A DNA stretch of 64,000 bases. It comes from CBDFGN01 sp965247065. GTDB lineage: Bacteria > Bacteroidota > Bacteroidia > Cytophagales > Cyclobacteriaceae. Numbering within the stretch: the first letter of the stretch is position 1; every line of letters begins with the position of its first letter. The notes beneath the pieces are model-generated. The model worked only from the letters and a program-made list of their open reading frames with translations, made no database searches and was not told the origin of the DNA. Positions 1 through 9,021 of this stretch are shown here, in pieces. A program made the position numbers and the translations under genes. The stretch spans positions 1,116,001 to 1,180,000 of the forward strand of contig CBDFGN010000006.1 of NCBI GenBank assembly GCA_965247065.1. The letters are read 5' to 3'.

Positions 1-564
1 GGGAGTATCTGGCCTACTGATGAACAGCACCTTCTGCCGGCCTTGAAAAGCCTGCTGCTTAAGCACCAAAATCTGAGCGCGGTGCTAGTCCCACATGAAC
101 TTCATGAGAACCAGTTCAAAACGATTGAAGGATTTTTCGGGGATTCTTTTGCCACTGAAAGGTATTCTGTATTTGAGGCTCGCGGCCATACAAAGGCCCG
201 AATCGCCATTGTGGACACTGTAGGAAAACTGGCGGGTTTATACCTGAACTGCGACCTGGCCTATGTAGGCGGCAGCTTTGGGGTTGGGGTTCACAACGTT
301 ATGGAGCCGGCGGTATTTGGTAAACCTGTTCTTTTTGGTCCGAAACATGTGAATTCATTTGAAGCTTTGGAGCTCAAGCGTTTGGGAGGTGGATTTGAGG
401 TGAACGACCGATCCGAAATAGAGCGTCAGCTTGATATATTAATCTCGAATACGGAACTTCGCACGTCTACCGGTGAAACTGCTAAGGGCTTAGTTATGAA
501 CAATCTGGGGGCTACAGGGAAGATCCTGGAGAAACTTAAGCAAGAGTATGATTTTATTTCCTAG
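1..564 (+). CDS. waaA: 3-deoxy-D-manno-octulosonic acid (Kdo) transferase, 3' part
   Basis: The reading frame is open from the first base, so the 5' part lies outside the window. The visible 187 residues are the C-terminal half of a GT-B glycosyltransferase that adds Kdo from CMP-Kdo to lipid A precursor at the inner membrane. The sequence starts with GSIWPTDE, matching the GSTWPEDE-type segment of WaaA, and later shows YVGGSFGVGVHNVMEPAVFG and a GPKHVNSFEA segment, the conserved nucleotide-sugar-binding region of KdtA/WaaA. It overlaps the next gene by 17 bp, so the two are probably co-transcribed. Family assignment is firm; only the N-terminal acceptor domain cannot be checked. Confidence 0.93.
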   Translation, partial: GSIWPTDEQHLLPALKSLLLKHQNLSAVLVPHELHENQFKTIEGFFGDSFATERYSVFEARGHTKARIAIVDTVGKLAGLYLNCDLAYVGGSFGVGVHNVMEPAVFGKPVLFGPKHVNSFEALELKRLGGGFEVNDRSEIERQLDILISNTELRTSTGETAKGLVMNNLGATGKILEKLKQEYDFIS

Positions 565-1393
565 CATAATTCAGATAGAAACTACGGTGCTGTGCAACAG
601 CGCCTGTACTTTTTGCCCTCAAAACGAGATGACCAGAGGGCCGAAATACATGGAAGACTGGGTTTGGAAAAAGATAATTGACGAGAGCAAGGGCAAGGGT
701 ATCCTTTATCGTCCTTTTATGATCAATGAACCATTCGTAGACCCCCGGCTGGCAGAGATCATTCGATATATCAGGGAGGATGAAACCGCCAAGGTAGAGC
801 TCAATTCCAATGCCCATATGACAGGGAAGACCGACATACCTGCCATCGTGGAAGCCGGTCTGGACGTTGTAAGGTTCAGCATCGATGGCTTTTCGCAGGA
901 GACCTATGATCAGAGTGGGAGGGGAGGAAGCCTGGAAAAGATGATGAACAACGTCCTGGGGTTTGTCGAAGAACGGGACCGCCAGGGAGACGATTGTCAC
1001 GTGGAGGTCCGAATGATCAATATGGATTTCAACCGGCATGAACATGAGGACTTCCAGAATTTCTGGAACGAGAAAGCTGATAAAGGCACGGTGACTACTT
1101 ATTATGATTGGCCCTGGACCGGGCAAACCACTTTCGTTGCCAAGCCATGTCCCAAGGTCCAGCACGAGATGTTTTTCATGGCCGATGGACGGGCTACCCT
1201 ATGTTGTTGGGATGCTCATGAGAGAGGAATTGTTGGAGATGTCAAGGCTGAGAGTGTGGAGGAGATTTGGCACGGTGCCACCATGGCGAAATATAAAAAA
1301 TGGCTGGATCGCGGGGAACGCGGACAAATCGAGCTATGTTCACGTTGTACAGCCTATGACGATTATGATTTCTCCGATTGGTCGGGATACTAA
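548..1393 (+). CDS. Radical SAM protein with SPASM-like C-terminus
   Basis: A 281-residue enzyme with the radical SAM cluster motif CNSACTFC (Cys16, Cys20, Cys23), which binds a 4Fe-4S cluster and cleaves S-adenosylmethionine. The C-terminal third has further cysteines (KPCPK near residue 200, a CCWD motif, and LCSRC near the end), as in SPASM domains that bind auxiliary Fe-S clusters. The substrate cannot be read from the sequence; related proteins modify peptides or act in cell-surface sugar clusters. The start ATG lies inside the 3' end of waaA, which suggests translational coupling and perhaps a role in envelope polysaccharide assembly. That link is inference from position only. Confidence 0.85.
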   Translation: MILFPSIIQIETTVLCNSACTFCPQNEMTRGPKYMEDWVWKKIIDESKGKGILYRPFMINEPFVDPRLAEIIRYIREDETAKVELNSNAHMTGKTDIPAIVEAGLDVVRFSIDGFSQETYDQSGRGGSLEKMMNNVLGFVEERDRQGDDCHVEVRMINMDFNRHEHEDFQNFWNEKADKGTVTTYYDWPWTGQTTFVAKPCPKVQHEMFFMADGRATLCCWDAHERGIVGDVKAESVEEIWHGATMAKYKKWLDRGERGQIELCSRCTAYDDYDFSDWSGY

Positions 1394-1428
1394 ACAGTAA
1401 AACAGTAAGCATTCATTCATTATTAAAA

Positions 1429-1501
1429 GCGGCGGTAGCTCAGTTGGTAGAGCATCAGCTTCCCAAGCTGAGGGTCGCGGGTTCGAGTCCCGTTCGCCGC
1501 T
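1429..1501 (+). tRNA. tRNA-Gly (anticodon CCC)
   Basis: A 73-nt cloverleaf can be drawn: acceptor stem GCGGCGG with TCGCCGC, D arm GCTC/GAGC, anticodon stem TCAGC/GCTGA with loop TTCCCAA (anticodon CCC), and T arm GCGGG-TTCGAGT-CCCGT. The discriminator base is T and no CCA is encoded. It stands alone, 35 bp after the radical SAM gene. Its 3' end is the first copy of the tandem repeat described next. Confidence 0.95.
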
Positions 1502-1675
1502 CTAAGTATTTCTAGCAGGTTAAGGGACGAGAAGCCTGCCCCGTAATTTTCGAATGAAATATTGCAAGGAGTCCCGTTCGCCGCCCTAATTATTTCAACA
1601 AGGTTAAGGGGGGGAAGCCTGCACCCCAATTTTAAAATGAAATATTGCGAGGAGTCCCGCTCGCCGATCTAATTG
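1485..1675. repeat. Tandem repeat that duplicates the tRNA-Gly 3' end
   Basis: A unit of 84 then 83 bp starts with the last bases of the tRNA (GAGTCCCGTTCGCCG). It begins at 1485, 1569 and 1652; the third copy is cut after about 24 bp. Each full unit contains the tRNA T-stem/acceptor end, a GC-rich hairpin (GCAGG with CCTGC) and an AT-rich tail ending in GAAATATTGC. The copies have diverged. This could be terminator duplication or the trace of repeated integration at the tRNA end. Downstream to 1819 there is only pyrimidine-rich low-complexity sequence with CTTCAACC repeats. Confidence 0.85.
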
Positions 1676-1819
1676 CAACTATCAGTTAATTCGGCTAAAC
1701 GAACAACGAATCAACGAATCCTCCGAGCCATAGCCGATGCAATAATGGTCCTTTGACCGACATTTCTGATCGGGCCTTCAACCCTTCAACCCTTCAACTC
1801 TTTCACCCAATTCACCAAT

Positions 1820-3418
1820 TCATTCAACATCGGCTTTGTAAATAAAATAGTGATCATCCGGATTGTACTTCGGATTCAGAAAGTGCATTAGCCTATCCAG
1901 ATTTGAGGGTTTTATTTCGGCCATGAATTCGAGAGGTGCATATTCCTTTTCCCATCGAAATCGCCGCGCCTCATGATCCTCCCTTCCTTTGATGACAATG
2001 TAGTTGGGCCTTTTGTTGACCTGGACCAGGATTTGCTTCAAGGCTTCGATGCTATCTGAGGAGTTTATTGGGAAAAGCATGATGAAATCATCGTTCAAGA
2101 ATTCCTTGGACTCAATAGCATGGTGCCACAGGTAATCCCTGTCGGTTTTGAAAAGCTCCCATCGGGCTATGGGTTTACCGGAGTAGTAAACCGGGTTAAA
2201 TCTCCAAAAGGGTTTAGGATGGTGAACGATTATTGATTTGATATCCTCCTTATCGTTGAAGAAATACATGGAATTAGCCCTGCCCAAATGAACAGAGGAG
2301 AAGGTGAGGGCTATCAGCACCATTGTGTTCAGTACCCAGAAGTAACCCCAACCTATAGAGATCCACTCCCTACGTTTTTGCCAAAAACCAGAGTTTTGAA
2401 CGAACTGCTGCCAACCAAGATATCCGAGGATGATCACCAATGGCACAATGGGAAAAATGAACCGTTCCTGTTTGTGCGGGAAACTGGAGTGCCACAGGAA
2501 GAAAACCAGACACCCGAAGAAGATCATCGGCTCAATTCTCAAACCTCTGACGAACCCAAAGAGAAACCATAAACTTATGGGTGGAACCAGTAGGACCAGT
2601 AACACCCAAAAGTATCGTTGAGCCGGCCCGGTGATCATGTCATATGCCACGGCAACGTTGTACTGATAGTAGTACACAATGCAATGGAAAGGATACCGGT
2701 ACATGACCCAGTCAATCAAACCGGTGGTTAAACTGATAAATACCAGGTAGGCTGTGGCGAACAGTAGGGCTCCCTTCCATTGTTGTCGGTACATCATCAC
2801 CAGGCCCGCTCCACCTGCAATCAATATGGTATGATACCGGATCGCAAAGGCAAACCCGAAAAGGAGCCCGGCGAGAGCCCATACTCTCCAATCAAAATTG
2901 AATGAGCGGGAGGCTCGGACCAGGTAAAGGAAGCCCGCCAGAACCATCGGTATGCAGACTATCTCAACCAGGTTGCGAACACTTACAAACGGAAATAACC
3001 AATACAAGGCAAGGATCAAACCAACCGTTCGAGCCTGATTCTTGTCGGTAAGTTCTGCGGCAAGTTTGTACCCAAAATATATGGTCAGCAATGAGTATAA
3101 AGCGTGAACTATCCTAACTCCCATCATTTTGCCATGTGGATCGGTTAGCCCCAGGAGATGGAAAGCTTTGAAAGTAAAATATTGACTTCCCACGTACACC
3201 AGGCTGTGAGTGGGAGGGGTATCCGGATCCCCCCACATGGGCAGGCCGTCCATCCAGGCCTGAATTGGGGCAATGATTGAGAAATGATCATCATTAAAAG
3301 CGTATCCCTGCGAAAAAATCGCCGCCATCATCCGGAGCAACAATCCCAGAATTAGGGCCAATCGCAATGGGTGTTTTTGCCAATAATTGATCAGGGAATT
3401 CTTAATAGGATCCATCAA
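1820..3418 (-). CDS. GT22-like membrane mannosyltransferase
   Basis: A 532-residue polytopic membrane protein with about ten hydrophobic segments in the first 390 residues and a soluble C-terminal tail. Two features match the GT22 (Alg9/PIG-B type, GT-C fold) family: an acidic NDDHF motif in the first outer loop near residue 42, where the family has its catalytic acidic pair, and HKQERFIFP near residue 314, the HKE-x-RF signature. Such enzymes use lipid-phosphate-linked sugars and act on the outer face of the inner membrane. The next gene upstream (3526-5007) is a diverged paralogue with the same layout, 107 bp away and probably in the same transcript. The acceptor is unknown. Confidence 0.72.
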   Translation of the reverse strand: MMDPIKNSLINYWQKHPLRLALILGLLLRMMAAIFSQGYAFNDDHFSIIAPIQAWMDGLPMWGDPDTPPTHSLVYVGSQYFTFKAFHLLGLTDPHGKMMGVRIVHALYSLLTIYFGYKLAAELTDKNQARTVGLILALYWLFPFVSVRNLVEIVCIPMVLAGFLYLVRASRSFNFDWRVWALAGLLFGFAFAIRYHTILIAGGAGLVMMYRQQWKGALLFATAYLVFISLTTGLIDWVMYRYPFHCIVYYYQYNVAVAYDMITGPAQRYFWVLLVLLVPPISLWFLFGFVRGLRIEPMIFFGCLVFFLWHSSFPHKQERFIFPIVPLVIILGYLGWQQFVQNSGFWQKRREWISIGWGYFWVLNTMVLIALTFSSVHLGRANSMYFFNDKEDIKSIIVHHPKPFWRFNPVYYSGKPIARWELFKTDRDYLWHHAIESKEFLNDDFIMLFPINSSDSIEALKQILVQVNKRPNYIVIKGREDHEARRFRWEKEYAPLEFMAEIKPSNLDRLMHFLNPKYNPDDHYFIYKADVE

Positions 3419-3525
3419 AAGTCAAGTGAGGCATCAAGATCGTCTGCGAAGATAGGCTGCAAGCTTAGGTTTACCAACTGGAGGGTCGGCTTCTAAAGGG
3501 TTCGAGTTGCCGATGTAACACGCGG

Positions 3526-5007
3526 TCAATTTGAATCTTTGTAAACCCTGTAGATACTCCATGTTCGGGCTCGCTCTTGCCAGTTAGAAAATTGAATCTC
3601 TAAAATCCAATCCGGAAAGAGTGTATAAACCCGCTCCTTTTTGAACTCTCCAAAATCGTGCTTCAAAACAGGTTCCCTGCTTAGAAAGAGCACCATGTCC
3701 GGTTGGGTCCTTTGAAGGAAATTTTTGATTTGCTCATAATCAGCAAATACTCTTATGTCAGAACCAGGAGGTTTATAGAAATTAGTTTCGTGCCCCACTA
3801 GCTTATAGGGACTGTCTTTTATGCACACCATAGTCACCTGCTGGTCGCGGAGCGGATGATACATGTATCGATAATAAGCAACCGCCTCCTGGGCCGGCAA
3901 AAAAATAGCCAGGATCAAAAGGCAGACATTGATACCATATAGAATTGAAGAGACATAATGGAAAGACTTTTTTATGGGAAAGGACCCGGTTAGATAGTCA
4001 AATCCTACGGAGGCCAGATAGATCGCACTAAACATCATCGGGAACATGAAACGCATCTCCTTGTGAGAGATCGCCATGTGCACCACCAGAAAGGGGATTA
4101 GTATAAAGACAAAAACGCTATTAGGTTTTTTATAGATGCCAAAGGCCAGACAAAGAATGAATGGGATGCTTATTGGCGGCATGGCAAGGATAATAAAATC
4201 GGTAAGATAATTCCACCAGGGAGAAACTCCGGCGTTGGCTATGCGATCCTGCAGTATCTGGATATCAAAATAAACCATGGGGGTTAAGACAGCGTCACCA
4301 TAAAACCACGAATCGATAAGAACGCAAACAATGATTGCGAATATTCCGGTTAGTATTACCGTAAGCAGGTTAGAGAGTGAAATTCGGTAGACTATCAAAA
4401 GCCATGCCCCCAAACCCAAAATGGCGAGTGCAATCTGAAATCGAAAAAAGAAGCTAAAGCCCAGAAGCAATCCAGCCCAGGCCAGAAATACCGGGTTGTC
4501 GGTTTGCTTTTTTTCAAGACTTGCCAGAATTAAGTATACGGCAAACAGCAGGGTAATCCCAGCCAGGTTTTCTGAAGAATAACGGACATTTATGTATGGG
4601 ACAAACCAAAGCGTTTGCCCAAGCAATATGAATATTTTCTTTCCCAGCTCCGTTTTGAAATGGTGGAGAAGAAGAAGGCTTATTTGGCAGGTAAGGTACC
4701 AGGCAAAGAGGCCAGCCAATAACCTCAAAACCAGAGCGTACCAGAACGGATTATAGATGCCAATCAAATTAATTAGCTTTATAACCAGGAATGCCAGGAA
4801 GGGCTGTAGCGCCGCTCTCTCCTGAGCGTTGAACTCCCATGCCAAATCTGAGACCGGCGAATTTCCTAATTTGTAGTTGCTGAATTCCAGTATCTGAAAG
4901 TGTTCATCAGGATGATGGAATCCCTCGCTATAGAATGCGGCAATGACATGAACTACGAAACCCAGGAAAAGCAGGTATCGATAGGAAGAACCCACCAAAT
5001 GCTTCAT
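3526..5007 (-). CDS. GT22-like membrane mannosyltransferase (paralogue)
   Basis: A 493-residue multi-pass membrane protein with the GT22 hallmarks HPDEHFQ at residues 32-38 (the acidic outer-loop motif) and HKEMRFMFP near residue 312. The SSENLAG segment also matches Alg9/PIG-B relatives. Expected chemistry is transfer of a mannose-like sugar from a polyprenyl-phosphate donor on the periplasmic side. It is the promoter-proximal member of a pair with the gene at 1820-3418. GT22 proteins are best known from eukaryotic N-glycan and GPI assembly, while bacterial members remain poorly described, so the product is open. The ATG start at 5007 opens a basic, then hydrophobic first helix. Confidence 0.75.
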   Translation of the reverse strand: MKHLVGSSYRYLLFLGFVVHVIAAFYSEGFHHPDEHFQILEFSNYKLGNSPVSDLAWEFNAQERAALQPFLAFLVIKLINLIGIYNPFWYALVLRLLAGLFAWYLTCQISLLLLHHFKTELGKKIFILLGQTLWFVPYINVRYSSENLAGITLLFAVYLILASLEKKQTDNPVFLAWAGLLLGFSFFFRFQIALAILGLGAWLLIVYRISLSNLLTVILTGIFAIIVCVLIDSWFYGDAVLTPMVYFDIQILQDRIANAGVSPWWNYLTDFIILAMPPISIPFILCLAFGIYKKPNSVFVFILIPFLVVHMAISHKEMRFMFPMMFSAIYLASVGFDYLTGSFPIKKSFHYVSSILYGINVCLLILAIFLPAQEAVAYYRYMYHPLRDQQVTMVCIKDSPYKLVGHETNFYKPPGSDIRVFADYEQIKNFLQRTQPDMVLFLSREPVLKHDFGEFKKERVYTLFPDWILEIQFSNWQERARTWSIYRVYKDSN

Positions 5008-5143
5008 GCCGGATGGTCCTGGTTATGCATTCTTTGAATTGCGAGCTGGGACAATGTTGCCCAATATAGTGAGGCAGCGGCTCAAGTCAAATCGAACCCG
5101 ATACGCCCTTCCAAACGCGCACCGGGTTCGATTTGGCTCTGAT

Positions 5144-7401
5144 CTACACTGTTGTTAATGGCAATTCGCGATGACGCTTCCCTGTCAATTGATATAAGGC
5201 GTTACACAACGCTGGAGCTACCGGCGGAACCGGTGGTTCTCCAACTCCGGTAGGTTTTTCATTGCTATCAGTTATGTGCACATGCACTTTGCCCGGTGTG
5301 TCGCTCATCCGGGCCAATTCATAATCATCGAAGTTGCTTTGCTCAACACGCCCATTTTCCAAAGTAATCTTGCTTTTCAAGGCAAAGCTGAGAGCAAATA
5401 CGGCTCCTCCTTCAAATTGAGATCGTACCCTGTCAGGGTTAACCGCCAGGCCGCAGTCCACCGCGTAATGGATTTCCGGGATCTTAAGCCTTCCTTGAAT
5501 ATCCTTTTCTACCTTGACTACGCAGGCTACATAGGTCAGGAAGCTCCGATGCGCGCAAATACCTTGTCCCACTCCTTTGGGCAGGGCATTATGCCGATTG
5601 GATTCTTCAACAACCTTTTCAATTACCCCTCTGAGCCGCCCGGTATCCCAGGGATAATCCGGAACGGGTTCGTTGTAATTGGAGAAATCTTCGATCATTT
5701 TATCAAAAGGTATTTTCCGATCCGTTCCCAGCAGATCAATGAGGTTCTTCGCAGGGTCCATGCTCCGTGCCTCGGCAACCTCGTCTAAAGTCGACCCGAC
5801 TGCAAAGGCGTGCTGAATATTACAAACGGAGCGTAACCACCCTACTCTGGTTTGAGTTTTGGCCTCCCCGGTTTCTATGCAGACCGACGGGATCTGAAAT
5901 GGAAAGTCGACCAGCCCCAGCCCGATCTCCCCAGCGCTTGGCTCGACTGCAGCAGGATTGGCCGTTCCGTCAATGGATGGAAAGACCGATCTCTGGTTCT
6001 AGGCGGTAATGTTTTTTCCGGCATCCATTGCCACCCTGATGTGCTGAACGCTCGGGGCATGCAGGAAGTCGTGTTGTATGTCATCCTCCCTGGTCCAAAC
6101 CACCTTTATGGGCATGCCGGCCTCCCTGGATATCACAGCAGCTTCAACCGCAAAGTCTGGTTTGGATTTTCGGCCAAAACCACCTCCCAGAAGAGTAACA
6201 TTCACTTTTACCGCTTCCGCTTCCAGACCCAATTGCTCGGCAACCGAACTTTTGACCCAGATGGGGTGCTGGGTTGGCGCCCAAATTTCGCAAGAACCGC
6301 TGCTGAATCTGGCAACGGCGCAAGGTGGTTCCATAGGTGCATGCGCCAGATGGGGAAGCCGATAAGTATTCTCAATTATGATTCCCGCTTGTCCAAACGC
6401 CTGGTAATATCACCTTCCTCCCGGCGGATGTTTCCTTTTTGGGTAGCCCGTTTTTCCATCTCATCCATGAATTCAGGAGTATTGTAATCGGCATTTACTC
6501 CGTAATCCCAATCCACCTCAAGAGCATCCCTGCCCTGGAGGGCGGCCCAGGTGTTATCTGCCACAACCGCAACCCCGCCTAAGGGAATAGCAAAATTAGC
6601 CGGGAAGCCTGGCGAGTCTAACTCAATGATCTTCAGTACGCCCGGAACAGCCAAGGCCTTTCCTGAGTTGAGGCTGGAAACTTTTCCGCCGGCGACAGGG
6701 CAACGGCGTATGACGGCGATCTTCATATCTGGCAATTGCACATCCAGACCATAGTTCGCTTTGCCCTGTACGATGTCTGGTAGATCCACGATCTTAACAT
6801 CAGTCTTAACCAATTTCAGATCCTTGTTCGCCTTTAATCGGATATCTTCATCGGCCGGTACCGGTAACTTCGAGGCCAAAGCAACGAGTTCTGAATACGA
6901 AATGCTTTCTCCATTTTCGGATTGATGTACTCGTCCGCCCTCGGCGCTGACCATAGACACATCAACTTTCCAATGCTGGGCTGCAGCTTGTTCGAGCATC
7001 ATTCTGGCTGCTGCCCCGGCCTTCCTCATAGGATGGTAGAACATTCGAATCGTATATGAGCCGTCGGTGTTTTGATCGCCGTATTTCTCGTCTCCAAGAC
7101 CTTGAACGATTTGTACTTTTTGCCAGTCCGCTTCCAGCTCGTCGGCAAGAATCATCGGTAAACTGGTTCTAACTCCCTGACCCATTTCCGAGCGATGGGC
7201 GATTATCTCTACGATTCCGTCGGGTCGGATGTTTAAATAGACGTTAGGTACGAAAGGATCTCCTTTCACCTCTTCTCCAAAAGGGCTGGAGCAGCTTACG
7301 TGGAAACCTAAGACCAAACCTGACACGCCCATCGTACCGGTCTTAAGGAAATCGCGTCTAGTTACTCTATAGATCGGAGCAATTGCTTTAGCTCTGGTCA
7401 T
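5144..7401 (-). pseudogene. Broken molybdopterin-binding large subunit (isoquinoline 1-oxidoreductase beta-like)
   Basis: The 341 residues from 7401 begin with a Tat signal (RRDFLKTG) and continue with the xanthine-oxidase-family large subunit. They run into a stop at 6376 after a one-base frameshift near 6400. The homologous sequence resumes in another frame (GIIIENTYRLPHLAHAPMEP, then GGGFGRKSK) until an in-frame TAG at 5999-6001, where a tryptophan codon TGG would be expected. Past that stop the same frame continues to the natural C-terminus at 5144. So one indel and one nonsense mutation separate it from a full-length gene of about 750 residues. It overlaps the 2Fe-2S subunit gene by an ATGA. 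The enzyme would hydroxylate an N-heterocycle or aldehyde in the periplasm; as read it is not functional unless the lesions are assembly errors. Confidence 0.88.
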
Positions 7402-7868
7402 GCTGTACCTCCTTTCTTAGCAGCCAACTTAATCGCGCTCTTGATCCTTTGATAGGTTCCGCATCGACAGATATTCCCTTCCATCGCTGTATTTATATCT
7501 TGGTCACTGGGGGTTGGGTTTTCTGCTAATAATGCAGCTGCGTTCATAATTTGGCCCGGTTGGCAGTAGCCGCATTGTGGGACATTGTCCTCAATCCAGG
7601 CCTGTTGAAGCGGATGATCACCCGACGCAGAAAGGGCTTCAATGGTGGTGATTTTTTGGTTGCCAATTGAGCCAATGGGTGTGCTGCAAGACCTGATAGC
7701 TTTACCATCAAGATGGACCGTGCAAGCCCCGCAGAGTCCGCGGCCGCATCCATATTTGGTACCGGTCAATTGAAGCAAATCCCGGAGAGCCCATAGCAGG
7801 GGCATGTCGTCCGGAACATTGGAAAGCGTCCGATTCTCCCCGTTTACCAAGAATTCAAAGTTTGCCAT
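7398..7868 (-). CDS. 2Fe-2S small subunit of xanthine-oxidase-family oxidoreductase (IorA-like)
   Basis: A 156-residue protein with the eight cysteines of the family. Cys41, Cys46, Cys49 and Cys61 form the plant-ferredoxin-type cluster, and Cys99, Cys102, Cys134 and Cys136 form the second cluster in the helical domain (CGYCQPGQ and CRCGTY). It would pass electrons from the molybdenum site of the large subunit to a cytochrome or quinone acceptor. The gene is intact and precedes the large subunit with a 4-bp ATGA overlap, as in iorAB-type operons. Its partner is broken, so the protein would probably be an orphan. Confidence 0.9.
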   Translation of the reverse strand: MANFEFLVNGENRTLSNVPDDMPLLWALRDLLQLTGTKYGCGRGLCGACTVHLDGKAIRSCSTPIGSIGNQKITTIEALSASGDHPLQQAWIEDNVPQCGYCQPGQIMNAAALLAENPTPSDQDINTAMEGNICRCGTYQRIKSAIKLAAKKGGTA

Positions 7869-8012
7869 AGTTTAAATGTTTCACTAAATGTAGCCATAGT
7901 AAATATGAGCAGCAATTATTTTTAATACAGAGCTATTGGCTGATCAAAATCCCAGGGCTGAGGTCCGAAATCAGACCAGCTCTTGGCTAAAACCAAAGAA
8001 TTGGAGCAGGGA

Positions 8013-8816
8013 TCAGGCCGGTAGCTTTTGCTGATTCCTGGCGATCCATTCTCCAAATTGGCTGGGAAATATTCTTTTTAGAAGAGATGTCGTTTTGGAT
8101 TGGCGGGTGATAAAGACCTTTGCCTTGTTTTTGAGGATAGCTTGGATAATGCTTTTTGCAACCGCCTCGGGGGAGACTCCTTTATCCTGCAAGTACTGCT
8201 GGATCTGACGCCTTTTTTTGTCATTCGATATCCTGGATCTATCCAGCATAGAAGTCCTAACCGGTCCGGGATAGATGGTGCTCACGCCTATGTGTTTTTC
8301 ATACAACTCTGCCCGCAGCGCTTCCGAAAATCTGCTTACGGCTGACTTCGATGCGCAATAGGTGGTTTTTCCCGGAAATCCTTGAATGCCGGCGGCGCCG
8401 GAGACATTTACAATGTGGCCCTCAGGTCGGCTGAGGAGAGCAGGAAGGAAGTGTTTACAGGAGTAAACGACCCCTAAATAGTTGATACGGGTGATCCACT
8501 CGATATCCTCTTCGGTTTGCTCGCTAAATGGGGCGTCTATCGAAACCCCTGCATTGTTAATTAGGATGTCAACTCCGCCGTAAATCTGATTTACGGTTTC
8601 CGCGAGCCCTTTGATTTGATCCCTTTGACTCAGGTCTATTACATGAGTTGAGCAAAATGGCCGGTTGATTAATTTTTGGGTATTGTCAAGGTTGGGATGA
8701 TCAATATCGACCAGCGCCAATTTGCAACCTGTTTTGGCAAGCTTAACCGCCAGTGATCTGCCGATGCCGTTTGCGGCTCCAGTCACTACTGCGATCTTGT
8801 CTTTGAGCACTTTCAT
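8013..8816 (-). CDS. Short-chain dehydrogenase/reductase
   Basis: A 267-residue classical SDR. TGAANGIGRS near the N-terminus is the NAD(P)-binding glycine motif, NNAGVS follows, and the catalytic Ser and YCASK Tyr/Lys lie mid-protein. The start is placed at 8816 (MKVLKDKIAVVTG) because the frame upstream encodes a phenylalanine-rich stretch derived from a polypurine tract and not protein-like sequence. AAGGAG abuts this ATG, so the GTG six bases downstream is a possible alternative. The C-terminal extension of about 40 residues is typical of SDRs annotated as ketoacyl reductase or DltE-like. The substrate is unknown. Confidence 0.85.
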   Translation of the reverse strand: MKVLKDKIAVVTGAANGIGRSLAVKLAKTGCKLALVDIDHPNLDNTQKLINRPFCSTHVIDLSQRDQIKGLAETVNQIYGGVDILINNAGVSIDAPFSEQTEEDIEWITRINYLGVVYSCKHFLPALLSRPEGHIVNVSGAAGIQGFPGKTTYCASKSAVSRFSEALRAELYEKHIGVSTIYPGPVRTSMLDRSRISNDKKRRQIQQYLQDKGVSPEAVAKSIIQAILKNKAKVFITRQSKTTSLLKRIFPSQFGEWIARNQQKLPA

Positions 8817-8822
8817 CTCCTT

Positions 8823-8880
8823 GGGAAGATAGGAAAAGAGAAGAAGGGAAGAAAAGAAAAAGAAGACAAGAAGAGAAGAA
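8823..8880. repeat. Polypurine/polypyrimidine tract
   Basis: About 58 bp on the + strand are almost entirely A and G (units such as GAAGAAGGG and AAAAGAAAAAGAAG), directly upstream of the SDR start. The SDR promoter/leader would be pyrimidine-rich on its own strand. Such tracts can form triplex structures or act as poor promoters. No further function is claimed. Confidence 0.7.
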
Positions 8881-9021
8881 CGCTGACATAAATCCAACCC
8901 AAAATGTTTCGAATCATTTCATAAATTAGGATCTGACGCCGGTTGGGCTTTTCCTTGAGGAGGTTTCCAATTAGCATCGTTGAGAAAAATAAGACAGCTG
9001 CTTATAAATTAACTTAGACCT

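Noticed and set aside
1423..1629. 68-codon frame on the minus strand over the tRNA-Gly repeats
   Set aside because: It is the antisense translation of a tRNA and its repeat units (repeated NGTRTRDP-like words), not a gene.
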